The notes beneath the pieces are model-generated. The model made no database searches and was not told where the DNA came from. It saw only the letters and a list, made by a program, of their open reading frames with translations. From Thermoplasmata archaeon (GTDB lineage: Archaea > Thermoplasmatota > Thermoplasmata > Thermoplasmatales > Thermoplasmataceae): a DNA stretch of 6,105 nucleotides. Each line of letters opens with the position of its first letter. Position 1 is the stretch's first letter. Below are positions 1 through 5,094 of the stretch, in pieces. A program made the translations under genes and the position numbers. Location: assembly GCA_021795055.1 (NCBI GenBank), contig JAJYPW010000056.1:1-6105 (forward strand). The letters are read 5' to 3'.

Positions 1-2
1 CG

Positions 3-311
3 GATGCCAGGGTCCTGGCCGTTGGAGGGCACACCACCGGTCATCAGGTCATTGAGTTTTCAATCAGGGGGAGGAAATACCTTCACTTCGGCGACATCAT
101 CCCCTCATCGTTCCATATTAGGCCAAATTATATCCCCGCGATCGATACAAACCCGCTCGATACGCTGAACCTGAAGCTGAAGTTGATCAGGAAGGCAATA
201 AGGGAAAAATCGGTATGCATCTTCAACCATGATCCGGTAACCCCTGCAGGAATCCTGAGCGGTAGCGAACTGAAGCCGGATCTCACGCCATTCGATTTGG
301 CTAAAGTTTGA
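3..311 (+). CDS. Metallo-beta-lactamase-fold hydrolase, C-terminal part (5' end outside window)
   Basis: An open frame runs in from the left edge and ends at TGA 309-311, giving the last 102 residues of a protein. It carries the second half of a metallo-beta-lactamase metal site: GGHTTGHQ (visible residues 8-15), whose first histidine is normally a zinc ligand; HFGD (28-31), whose aspartate normally bridges the two metals; and FNHDP (74-78), which supplies the last histidine. The stretch GD-x-x-PSSFHI followed by a D-x-N-P element resembles lactonase-like or general MBL hydrolases of about 250-300 residues, so roughly the first two thirds are missing here, including the HxHxDH motif. Substrate cannot be told from this part; MBL-fold hydrolases act on esters, lactones, thioesters or phosphodiesters. 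The 3' end overlaps the convergent AbrB-PhoU gene by 11 bases. Family assignment is firm, function open. Confidence 0.87.
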   Translation, partial: DARVLAVGGHTTGHQVIEFSIRGRKYLHFGDIIPSSFHIRPNYIPAIDTNPLDTLNLKLKLIRKAIREKSVCIFNHDPVTPAGILSGSELKPDLTPFDLAKV

Positions 312-1272
312 AGTCGATGTTTTCTGAAATGATCTTATCCATGGTGAGCTCGGCAATATCGGTGCCATACAGTCCTATCCTGGAAACATCTTCCGAAACA
401 AGGGAATAGAAATGGACTGAAGACGTCCCGGAAGAGAGTTTCAGGAGCTCGTCCCTGAGTTTAAGTATCTCCCCTTTCCTTTCAATCAGGTTGTTAAGGG
501 CATGGAAATCCTGGGAATAGAAGGCGCCACTGGCATCCTCATAGGTCGATTTGCAGTAAGTGTACAGGGAGTTCAGCACTTCCATCGGTTCATAATTCAT
601 GGGCTTGTACATCAGGAAGCGCTTGCTTATGTTCACGGCATGATCAGCAACCCTTTCAAGTATCCTTGAAAGGATGAGGAAAAATGAAGAGGTCGGGTTC
701 CACTGCCCCTTAGACTCCCTGAATATATACCAGTGGTACCGGTCTACTTCGTCATCCCTTTCGATCACGCTCTCGAAAAGCGCTCTATCCTTGAGAGAGA
801 GGGCTCTGCCGACATCAGAAAGCATCACGCTCACATTGGTCGACATCCTCCTGATTGCCTTTTCGAGCGGGAACGAGTCAGAGTTGAGAACGTTCTGCAA
901 TACAATACTGTCAGAGGATTCCTCAAATATCTCAATCCCCATCACAAGGCGGGAGAACTTCTTGATCACTTCCCTGATCTCGTTTCTGAAGTATTTGCCG
1001 CTGGTAACCTCCAGGGTGTCAAACCCCGCTATGTATAGGCTCGTTAGCGCCCTCTGAAGGGCATCCGGCGCAATTTCATACGGAATCGTCACCCTCCTTC
1101 TCTTCTCTGCGCGGGATCCTTCCTTCATCTTGATCAGGACATCATCTCCCATTTCCTCCACGTAAATCTCGCTCCCCTTACCCAGAGAATTCCTGTGAAT
1201 CCATTCAGACGGGAGAGAAACGATGTACGTCGATCCTCCCGTAAGCTGGAGTTTCCTTACCTTTGTTGCCAT
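301..1272 (-). CDS. AbrB-like / PhoU domain protein (archaeal PhoU-type regulator)
   Basis: A 323-residue protein starting at ATG 1272 (MATKVRKLQLTGGSTYIVSL). The frame stays open further upstream, but that extension lies inside the preceding gene, and the ATG begins exactly at the conserved domain, so 1272 is preferred. Residues 1-48 form an AbrB/SpoVT-like swapped-hairpin domain (LTGGSTYIVSLPSEW), usually DNA-binding or dimerising. Residues about 135-220 and 225-316 are the two helical PhoU repeats. The first shows acidic metal-site motifs: ERDDEVDR (171-178) and ERVADHAVNI (206-215, E-x-x-x-D). The second keeps EDVSRIGLYGTDIAE (294-308) in a weaker form. Bacterial PhoU dampens phosphate uptake with the PstSCAB transporter and a PhoR kinase; neither is visible here, so a role in phosphate control is inference. 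It follows the membrane-protein gene by 7 bases and is probably cotranscribed with it. No strong ribosome site precedes it, consistent with coupled translation. Confidence 0.88.
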   Translation of the reverse strand: MATKVRKLQLTGGSTYIVSLPSEWIHRNSLGKGSEIYVEEMGDDVLIKMKEGSRAEKRRRVTIPYEIAPDALQRALTSLYIAGFDTLEVTSGKYFRNEIREVIKKFSRLVMGIEIFEESSDSIVLQNVLNSDSFPLEKAIRRMSTNVSVMLSDVGRALSLKDRALFESVIERDDEVDRYHWYIFRESKGQWNPTSSFFLILSRILERVADHAVNISKRFLMYKPMNYEPMEVLNSLYTYCKSTYEDASGAFYSQDFHALNNLIERKGEILKLRDELLKLSSGTSSVHFYSLVSEDVSRIGLYGTDIAELTMDKIISENIDFKL

Positions 1273-1279
1273 GACCGAT

Positions 1280-2065
1280 CTACTTCTGCTCCTCTTGCTT
1301 TCGTTCCATTGCCTGACGGTAGGACCTGCTGTGCGAAATGCTCCTGGCGACAAAAACTCCTGCTAAGAAGAAAAGGTTGAACAGGACTATGTAGCTGATC
1401 ACAAACTGCGAGATCACGGCAGCGTAAAGCGCGGATGGATAGGCAACTGCTCCAAGATTAGAGATCATGTTATTCGGGTTGTCGATATAAAACGTGTAAT
1501 TATAGGCGTTCGGGGAAAGCGTTGCGTTGGGGAAATAGACAAGAAGCTTTGATCCCACATGTGCATAATGGAGAAGCGGGCTACCCTTCCCGGTACTCAG
1601 GTTGTAACTCAGGTTGTAAGTAAAAGCGCTGGAATAAATGGGCCGGATCTGCAGACCAAAACTTGAAACTCCGCTGGTGTTCGTGGAGACCAGAAGAGAG
1701 AAGTTATAGGAGTCAGAGACCCCGTTTAATGGATTGACGGATGAGGTCACGTTGTACCCTCCATTGAGGGTACCTGAATTGGAACCAAGATCATTGTAAA
1801 CTACGTTGGAATAGGCCATGCATGCAATTGGTGCAAGGATAATCAGCACCAATACTCCGACAATCAGTCTGCTCTTTGTTGCGTACAGGTCCAGGTAATG
1901 CATGGTAACAAAGGTGATCAGTGGCGGCAGGAGAAGGACAAGTTCAGCTTCTGAAGTGTATCCGGAGGTAATGATCATCAGATAGAAGAAAAGCGAGCTT
2001 GCCAGCAGGGAAATTGCCGGCACAGAGATATATTTATATTTTTTCAGCAGGGCAACAACATCCAT
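1280..2065 (-). CDS. Predicted four-segment membrane protein with sequon-rich extracytoplasmic domain
   Basis: A 261-residue protein of no family I recognise, starting at ATG 2065. Hydrophobic segments lie at about residues 13-33, 40-60, 65-87 and 213-240. Between the third and fourth is a polar domain of about 125 residues (88-212), rich in Ser, Asn, Tyr and Gly. It contains seven N-x-S/T sequons, at N105, N121, N129, N151, N155, N180 and N189. With a Lys-rich start (KKYK) and a charged tail (RSYRQAMERKQEEQK), the topology would put both ends in the cytoplasm and the central domain outside, where archaeal N-glycosylation occurs. The domain looks beta-rich (alternating YNLSYNLS, YNYTFYI), like a small surface or sensor domain. 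It is the first gene of a leftward pair with the AbrB-PhoU gene, so it could be the membrane partner of that protein; this is inference from adjacency. The coding call is strong, the function unknown. Confidence 0.83.
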   Translation of the reverse strand: MDVVALLKKYKYISVPAISLLASSLFFYLMIITSGYTSEAELVLLLPPLITFVTMHYLDLYATKSRLIVGVLVLIILAPIACMAYSNVVYNDLGSNSGTLNGGYNVTSSVNPLNGVSDSYNFSLLVSTNTSGVSSFGLQIRPIYSSAFTYNLSYNLSTGKGSPLLHYAHVGSKLLVYFPNATLSPNAYNYTFYIDNPNNMISNLGAVAYPSALYAAVISQFVISYIVLFNLFFLAGVFVARSISHSRSYRQAMERKQEEQK

Positions 2066-2080
2066 TGTTCGATCCCGATT

Positions 2081-2090
2081 CTATATAGTA
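2081..2090 (-). promoter_or_regulatory. Candidate TATA box for the membrane protein / AbrB-PhoU pair
   Basis: On the minus strand this reads TACTATATAG, an A/T block typical of an archaeal TATA box. Its centre is about 20 bases upstream of the ATG at 2065, slightly close for a leaderless start (usually 25-27). A second A/T block just upstream (CTTTAAGA on the minus strand, around 2098-2105) would fit a start site near 2075 and a leader of about ten bases. No Shine-Dalgarno match precedes the ATG, so leaderless or near-leaderless transcription is likely. Confidence 0.45.
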
Positions 2091-2094
2091 ATCC

Positions 2095-2107
2095 ATTCTT
2101 AAAGAAT
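2095..2107. repeat. Short perfect palindrome ATTCTT-A-AAGAAT
   Basis: Two 6-base arms separated by one base, sitting directly upstream of the leftward TATA candidate in the divergent control region. Its position would suit an operator or activator site for the membrane protein/AbrB-PhoU pair. A/T-rich palindromes of this size also occur by chance, so the regulatory role is inference. Confidence 0.35.
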
Positions 2108-2237
2108 TATGTTCACCTCAATTTACAGAGAACCCAGAATAACCTGAAGAAGTTGCTTCCTATATTGGATCTGGGAAAACTGCAGGTTCGGGGGCATTTT
2201 TTCACTCTTCACAAAAAGTAATGAAAATTTGAGAATG

Positions 2238-2248
2238 AAATTATACCG
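2238..2248 (+). promoter_or_regulatory. TATA box of the HTH-CBS / carS / pth2 operon
   Basis: AAATTATACCG preceded by purine-rich GAGAATG, resembling an archaeal BRE plus TATA element. The box centre is about 28 bases upstream of ATG 2272, which predicts transcription starting within a few bases of that ATG. This placement favours ATG 2272 over the in-frame GTG at 2263, which would lie upstream of the expected transcript start. Confidence 0.6.
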
Positions 2249-2263
2249 CCCCTGCAATAGGGG
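2249..2263. promoter_or_regulatory. Inverted repeat CCCCT-N5-AGGGG, candidate operator
   Basis: A perfect 5-base inverted repeat (CCCCTGCAATAGGGG) fills the space between the TATA box and the expected transcription start of the HTH-CBS gene. A protein bound here would block RNA polymerase, so it is a good candidate operator. The most economical ligand is the adjacent HTH-CBS protein itself, since XRE-type regulators often bind such short palindromes and autoregulate. A third half-site, CCCCT, recurs at 2277-2281 just inside the coding region. The repeat is seen; the binding protein is inferred. Confidence 0.5.
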
Positions 2264-2268
2264 TGAGA
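2262..2268 (+). promoter_or_regulatory. Shine-Dalgarno-like GGTGAGA that decides the HTH-CBS start
   Basis: GGTGA (2262-2266) matches the archaeal anti-Shine-Dalgarno and lies five bases before ATG 2272. A start at GTG 2263 would consume this site and have no comparable sequence ahead of it. If transcription starts near 2269, as the TATA box suggests, the site would be used only on longer transcripts or be accidental. Confidence 0.45.
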
Positions 2269-2271
2269 GAG

Positions 2272-2850
2272 ATGCTCCCCTCAATAAAGGACATAATGAA
2301 AATGCGCAAGAACCTGGGAATCAGCCAGAAAGATCTAGCAACCGGAATAGGTGTAAGCCAGTCATATATAGCCCGCCTTGAGAAAGGAGAAATCAATCCC
2401 CCGTACGACAAGATCACCAAGATATATAACTATCTCCAGAAAAGCGGAGACAGGGCTGAAAAACTTGACATCCGTGCCCAGAAACTGATGAGCTCCCCTA
2501 TCATGTGGGCATATGCTTCGGACAGCATCCTGACCTGCCTTTCCACAATGAGAAAGAACGGATTTTCACAGATGCCTGTAATGTCGAAGGACAGGCCGAA
2601 CATAGGAACAATCACGGAATCAGGAATCAACGATCTGCTGGTCAACGGCACATCCATCGAATCCTTAAAGGGAATGAGCGTGAAGTCAATCATGACCGAA
2701 CCGCTTCCGGTTCTCGGGAAGAATTCGCCTCTCTACTCGATTTACCCCCTTCTTCGCTACTTTGACGCGATTCTTGTTTCCGACATGGGTGAGATAGTTG
2801 GGATAGTGACGAAGGCGGATATACTGAAGGCAGTCGAGGCTTATGCCTGA
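2272..2850 (+). CDS. HTH (XRE-type) transcriptional regulator with CBS domain pair
   Basis: A 192-residue protein from ATG 2272; a GTG three codons upstream is less likely given the TATA spacing and the GGTGA site. Residues about 6-57 are an XRE-like helix-turn-helix; ISQKDLATGIGVSQSYIARLEKG shows the classic second and recognition helices (about 17-39). After a linker, residues about 73-123 form a first CBS motif, beginning LMSSPIMWAYASDSI, and 139-190 a second, beginning SIMTEPLPVLG and ending in the strong EIVGIVTKADILKAV. CBS pairs commonly bind AMP, ATP or S-adenosylmethionine and act as an allosteric switch, so this is probably a cytoplasmic repressor or activator responding to energy or methyl-donor state; the ligand is not determined here. 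HTH-CBS fusions of this layout are common in euryarchaea. It overlaps carS by 8 bases and leads that operon, so it probably controls its own transcript through the upstream palindrome. Confidence 0.9.
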   Translation: MLPSIKDIMKMRKNLGISQKDLATGIGVSQSYIARLEKGEINPPYDKITKIYNYLQKSGDRAEKLDIRAQKLMSSPIMWAYASDSILTCLSTMRKNGFSQMPVMSKDRPNIGTITESGINDLLVNGTSIESLKGMSVKSIMTEPLPVLGKNSPLYSIYPLLRYFDAILVSDMGEIVGIVTKADILKAVEAYA

Positions 2851-3403
2851 TCCGGTTTTCCTGGCACTCCAGGGGATAATACTCATCCTCCCTGCTATGG
2901 CGGCAAACTCTCTTGCCGTCATCACGGGTGGCAGGGGACGGATGGATTTCGGGAAGAGCTTCATAGACGGAAGAAGGATATTTGGGGACGGCAAGACCTG
3001 GAGCGGATTTTTCGGCGGAATCCTGCTCGCCATGGTTTTCGGTCTCATAATCATGGGAATTGATTCTTTGCTGGGGAATCCTTTTCTTCCTTATGGATCA
3101 GGAATTCCGGATGCAATATACGTGCTGCTGGTAATGACATCGGGCTCCCTGGTTGGTGATGCAGCAGGTTCCTTTATGAAACGTAGGCTGGGAATAAAAA
3201 GCGGCGGCAATGCGGGCCTGCTTGATCAGCTGCCTTTCATCCTGATGTCCTTCCTTTTTATTGGCCTTTTCGCATGGAATTTCTTTTATCAGGTATACTG
3301 GAACTATTTTGCCGTTCCGGTTATTTTGATAATCACTCCGCCCGTGCATAGGATTGTAAACGTTATCGGGTTTAAGATCAACAGGAAGTCGGTCCCATGG
3401 TGA
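2843..3403 (+). CDS. carS: CDP-archaeol synthase (CTP:archaetidate cytidylyltransferase)
   Basis: A 186-residue integral membrane enzyme, the usual CarS length. CarS joins CTP to 2,3-di-O-geranylgeranylglyceryl phosphate, giving unsaturated CDP-archaeol and pyrophosphate (EC 2.7.7.67), the activated precursor of archaeal phospholipid head-group addition. Five hydrophobic segments are visible at about 5-26, 54-74, 88-108, 131-150 and 153-176. Between the first two is a polar loop ending in the family signature FGDGKTWSGFFGG (47-59). After the third come GDAAGSFMKRRLGIKSGG (105-122) and LLDQLPF (126-132), the second conserved loop, with G-D, K-R-R and D-Q pairs that form the nucleotide and metal site in CarS and related CDP-alcohol-forming enzymes. 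ATG 2843 lies inside the end of the HTH-CBS gene, with a weak GAGG three bases before it, so translation is probably coupled. Its stop overlaps the pth2 start by 7 bases. Confidence 0.95.
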   Translation: MPDPVFLALQGIILILPAMAANSLAVITGGRGRMDFGKSFIDGRRIFGDGKTWSGFFGGILLAMVFGLIIMGIDSLLGNPFLPYGSGIPDAIYVLLVMTSGSLVGDAAGSFMKRRLGIKSGGNAGLLDQLPFILMSFLFIGLFAWNFFYQVYWNYFAVPVILIITPPVHRIVNVIGFKINRKSVPW

Positions 3404-3756
3404 CGGAATACAAGATGGTGATAGTTGTCCGAAAGGATCTTGATCTCGGCAGGGGAAAAATCGCTGCACAGGTGGCGCATGCTGCCGTTCACTGCGCGCT
3501 GCATGCGGAAAAAAACGACAAGTCAGTATTCAGACAGTGGAATGACCAGGGTGGGAAGAAAATCGTGGTAAGAGTGGACTCCCTGGATGATATCTACCGC
3601 CTGAAAGATGAGGCTGATAAGAAGGGCATCACAAACAGCCTGATTACGGATGCGGGTAAGACCCAGGTGGAGCCGGACACAGTCACATGCCTTGGCCTCG
3701 GACCTGCGGAGGCCAGCCTGCTGGACGACATGACCGGCGATCTTTCCCTCCTGTAG
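3397..3756 (+). CDS. pth2: Peptidyl-tRNA hydrolase, Pth2 type
   Basis: A 119-residue protein, the normal length of archaeal Pth2. It cleaves the ester bond between a stalled peptide and tRNA in the cytoplasm, freeing tRNA (EC 3.1.1.29), and is unrelated in fold to bacterial Pth. Hallmarks are all present: KMVIVVRKDLDLGRGKIAAQ leading to VAHAA (6-30) with the essential Lys 21, W48 and GGKKIVVRV (52-60), ITDAGKTQ (83-90) with the conserved Asp, Lys and Thr, and LGLGPAEASLLDDMTGDLSLL at the C-terminus. The usual P-G-T-V-T is P-D-T-V-T here, a mild change. ATG 3397 overlaps the carS stop and has AGGAAG eight bases upstream; the start fits the family N-terminus. It is the last gene of the operon and is followed by a T-run. 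Confidence 0.95.
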   Translation: MVTEYKMVIVVRKDLDLGRGKIAAQVAHAAVHCALHAEKNDKSVFRQWNDQGGKKIVVRVDSLDDIYRLKDEADKKGITNSLITDAGKTQVEPDTVTCLGLGPAEASLLDDMTGDLSLL

Positions 3757-3760
3757 GCAG

Positions 3761-3766
3761 TTTTTT
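3761..3766 (+). terminator. Oligo-T terminator after pth2
   Basis: Six consecutive T residues begin four bases after the pth2 stop codon. Archaeal RNA polymerase terminates at oligo-T runs without needing a hairpin, so this is a plausible end for the HTH-CBS/carS/pth2 transcript. No stem precedes it. Confidence 0.45.
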
Positions 3767-3767
3767 G

Positions 3768-3790
3768 TGCAGCGGATATCCTTGCAGCGG
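3768..3790. repeat. Two copies of TGCAGCGG, 15 bases apart start to start
   Basis: An exact 8-base direct repeat (3768-3775 and 3783-3790) in the gap between pth2 and the acyl-CoA dehydrogenase gene. It is too short and too far from the downstream promoter to assign a role, and it may be chance. Confidence 0.25.
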
Positions 3791-3860
3791 GAAAGCCTCA
3801 TCTTTGTAATCCGGCTCACCCAATTAGAGCTTCTACCGTTCCAGATAATATCATCAGTCC

Positions 3861-3878
3861 ATACTGACTGAACAGTAT
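3861..3878. promoter_or_regulatory. Inverted repeat ATACTG-N6-CAGTAT, candidate operator of the acyl-CoA dehydrogenase gene
   Basis: Two perfect 6-base arms (3861-3866 and 3873-3878) separated by ACTGAA. The right arm overlaps the TATA element at 3876-3882, where a bound dimer would block TBP and TFB, as archaeal repressors often do. Acyl-CoA dehydrogenase genes are often under a TetR- or FadR-like repressor sensing acyl-CoA, but no such regulator is visible in this window, so the ligand protein is unknown. Confidence 0.5.
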
Positions 3879-3882
3879 TTTA
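3876..3882 (+). promoter_or_regulatory. TATA box of the acyl-CoA dehydrogenase gene
   Basis: TATTTTA is centred 25 bases upstream of ATG 3904, the spacing expected if the transcript begins at the start codon itself. No Shine-Dalgarno sequence lies before the ATG, supporting a leaderless mRNA. The in-frame GTG at 3889 would fall upstream of the predicted transcript start and is therefore unlikely. Confidence 0.6.
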
Positions 3883-3903
3883 CGGTCCGTGCTATCCTGT
3901 TTC

Positions 3904-5094
3904 ATGGATTTCAATCTCACGCAGGAACAGGAACTGCTGAAGGAAACTGTCAGGAAGTTTGGGGAAATCGAGATCACGCCAAGGATCAGGGAAATGATCG
4001 CAAAGCGGCGGATTCCTGATGAGATAAAGAGGAAGATGGCCGATCTGGGCATCCTTGGAATGACTGTTCCGGAGGAATATGGCGGAATGGGAGCTGACGT
4101 CTTCACTACCGGGATCGTGGCTGAAGAGATAGGCAGAGCGGACCCTACGGCTTCCATCCCTGTACTCTTTCTTGTTAACAACGCCTGGACATACCTTATC
4201 GGCAAGTATGGTACGGCTGAACTCAAGGAGAATCTGCTGCCCAAGGTGGCGAAAGGGAAGAACTTCGTTGGCATAGCTTCCACTGAGCCCAACTTCGGAT
4301 CGGATCTGGGATCTATGACTTCGAAGGCAGAGCGGGGAAAGAATGGATATATCCTCAGCGGAGAAAAGTCATTCATCAGCCTGGTTCGTGATATAGCGGA
4401 AGCCGGAGGAGGATACGTGACTGTATTGAAAACGGATCCGGCAAAAGGAACCAACGGCATCTCACTCTTCTTTATGCCCTATGTGAAGGAAAAAATGGAG
4501 ATCACACCAATTGAGGAGATGGGACGGGAAGGCTCTTCCTGGGGAAGCTTCAAATTTTCCGGCCTTGAGGTGGGAAGTGAAAACCTGATTGGCGAGCTGA
4601 ACAAAGGGTTCAAGATAGTGCATGAAGGATTTGAATTTGCACGGGGCCTGATAGCAATGATTTCATGTGGTGCCGCAAACAAATCCATTGAAAATGGTGT
4701 GGAATACATGAAATCCAGGAAAGCATTCGGGAAGGAGATTGCCAGGTATCAGGGGCTGCAGTTTGATCTCGCGAACGATGTCGCGAAGATTGAATCCGCG
4801 AGGAACGTATCCCTCAAGGCATTGTGGATGTACGATCTGGAGCAAAAGGGGCTGAAATATTCCAGGTTCGAAGTCAGCAAGCAAATCGCCATTGCCAAGT
4901 ATACAGCTACGACGTGGGCATTCGACGCGATCAACGACGCCCTCCAGTGGCAGGGCGCGTACGGATATTCAAAGGATTGCCCGGAAGAATGGGCCCTGAG
5001 AGGTATAAGATCCTTCATGCTTGCGGAAGGATCAAGGGAAATCATGAAGATGATAATTGCCAGGGAAACTCTCGGAAAAGAGTATATCAAATAG
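3904..5094 (+). CDS. Acyl-CoA dehydrogenase family protein
   Basis: A 396-residue flavoprotein of normal family length, starting at ATG 3904 (MDFNLTQEQELLKETVRKF). Acyl-CoA dehydrogenases oxidise acyl-CoA to trans-2-enoyl-CoA with FAD and pass electrons to an electron-transfer flavoprotein; they act in the cytoplasm in fatty-acid or branched-chain amino-acid breakdown. The N-terminal helical domain (about 1-118) includes VPEEYGGMG (55-63). The middle beta domain (about 120-225) has ASTEPNFGSD (125-134) and GEKSFISL (153-160). The C-terminal helical domain has YMKSRKAFGKEI (268-279), QWQGAYGY (348-355) and LAEGSREI (373-380). E375 aligns with the catalytic glutamate of medium-chain enzymes (their YEGT motif). 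Departures from the common signatures are F for W and SL for TN around 157-160, GA for GG at 351-352, and AEGS for YEGT. Substrate cannot be assigned. It is transcribed alone from its own promoter and overlaps folP tail-to-tail by 8 bases. Confidence 0.92.
   Translation: MDFNLTQEQELLKETVRKFGEIEITPRIREMIAKRRIPDEIKRKMADLGILGMTVPEEYGGMGADVFTTGIVAEEIGRADPTASIPVLFLVNNAWTYLIGKYGTAELKENLLPKVAKGKNFVGIASTEPNFGSDLGSMTSKAERGKNGYILSGEKSFISLVRDIAEAGGGYVTVLKTDPAKGTNGISLFFMPYVKEKMEITPIEEMGREGSSWGSFKFSGLEVGSENLIGELNKGFKIVHEGFEFARGLIAMISCGAANKSIENGVEYMKSRKAFGKEIARYQGLQFDLANDVAKIESARNVSLKALWMYDLEQKGLKYSRFEVSKQIAIAKYTATTWAFDAINDALQWQGAYGYSKDCPEEWALRGIRSFMLAEGSREIMKMIIARETLGKEYIK

Noticed and set aside
1273..1353. 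An N-terminal extension of 27 residues on the AbrB-PhoU protein
   Set aside because: It would lie within the upstream membrane-protein gene, and the AbrB domain begins exactly at ATG 1272.
2029..2046. A strong TATA-like A/T stretch (minus strand AAATATAAATATATC)
   Set aside because: It encodes the KKYKYIS part of the membrane protein, and no suitable start codon lies about 25 bases downstream.
2109..2147. Small open frame starting ATG 2109 (12 residues)
   Set aside because: Too short, with no ribosome site and no coding signal.
3800..3860. Possible C/D box guide RNA on the minus strand (CTGATGA near 3851-3857)
   Set aside because: A C-box-like motif is present, but there is no D box CTGA at a suitable distance and no terminal stem.
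3889..3903. GTG start adding five residues (MLSCF) to the acyl-CoA dehydrogenase
   Set aside because: The TATA box spacing points to a transcript beginning at ATG 3904, and the family N-terminus starts at MDFNLTQEQ.
3816..4460. A 214-codon open frame on the minus strand, opposite the acyl-CoA dehydrogenase
   Set aside because: It is fully antisense to a clear enzyme gene, its translation is rich in Ser/Pro/Arg without any recognisable motif, and no promoter or ribosome site fits it.
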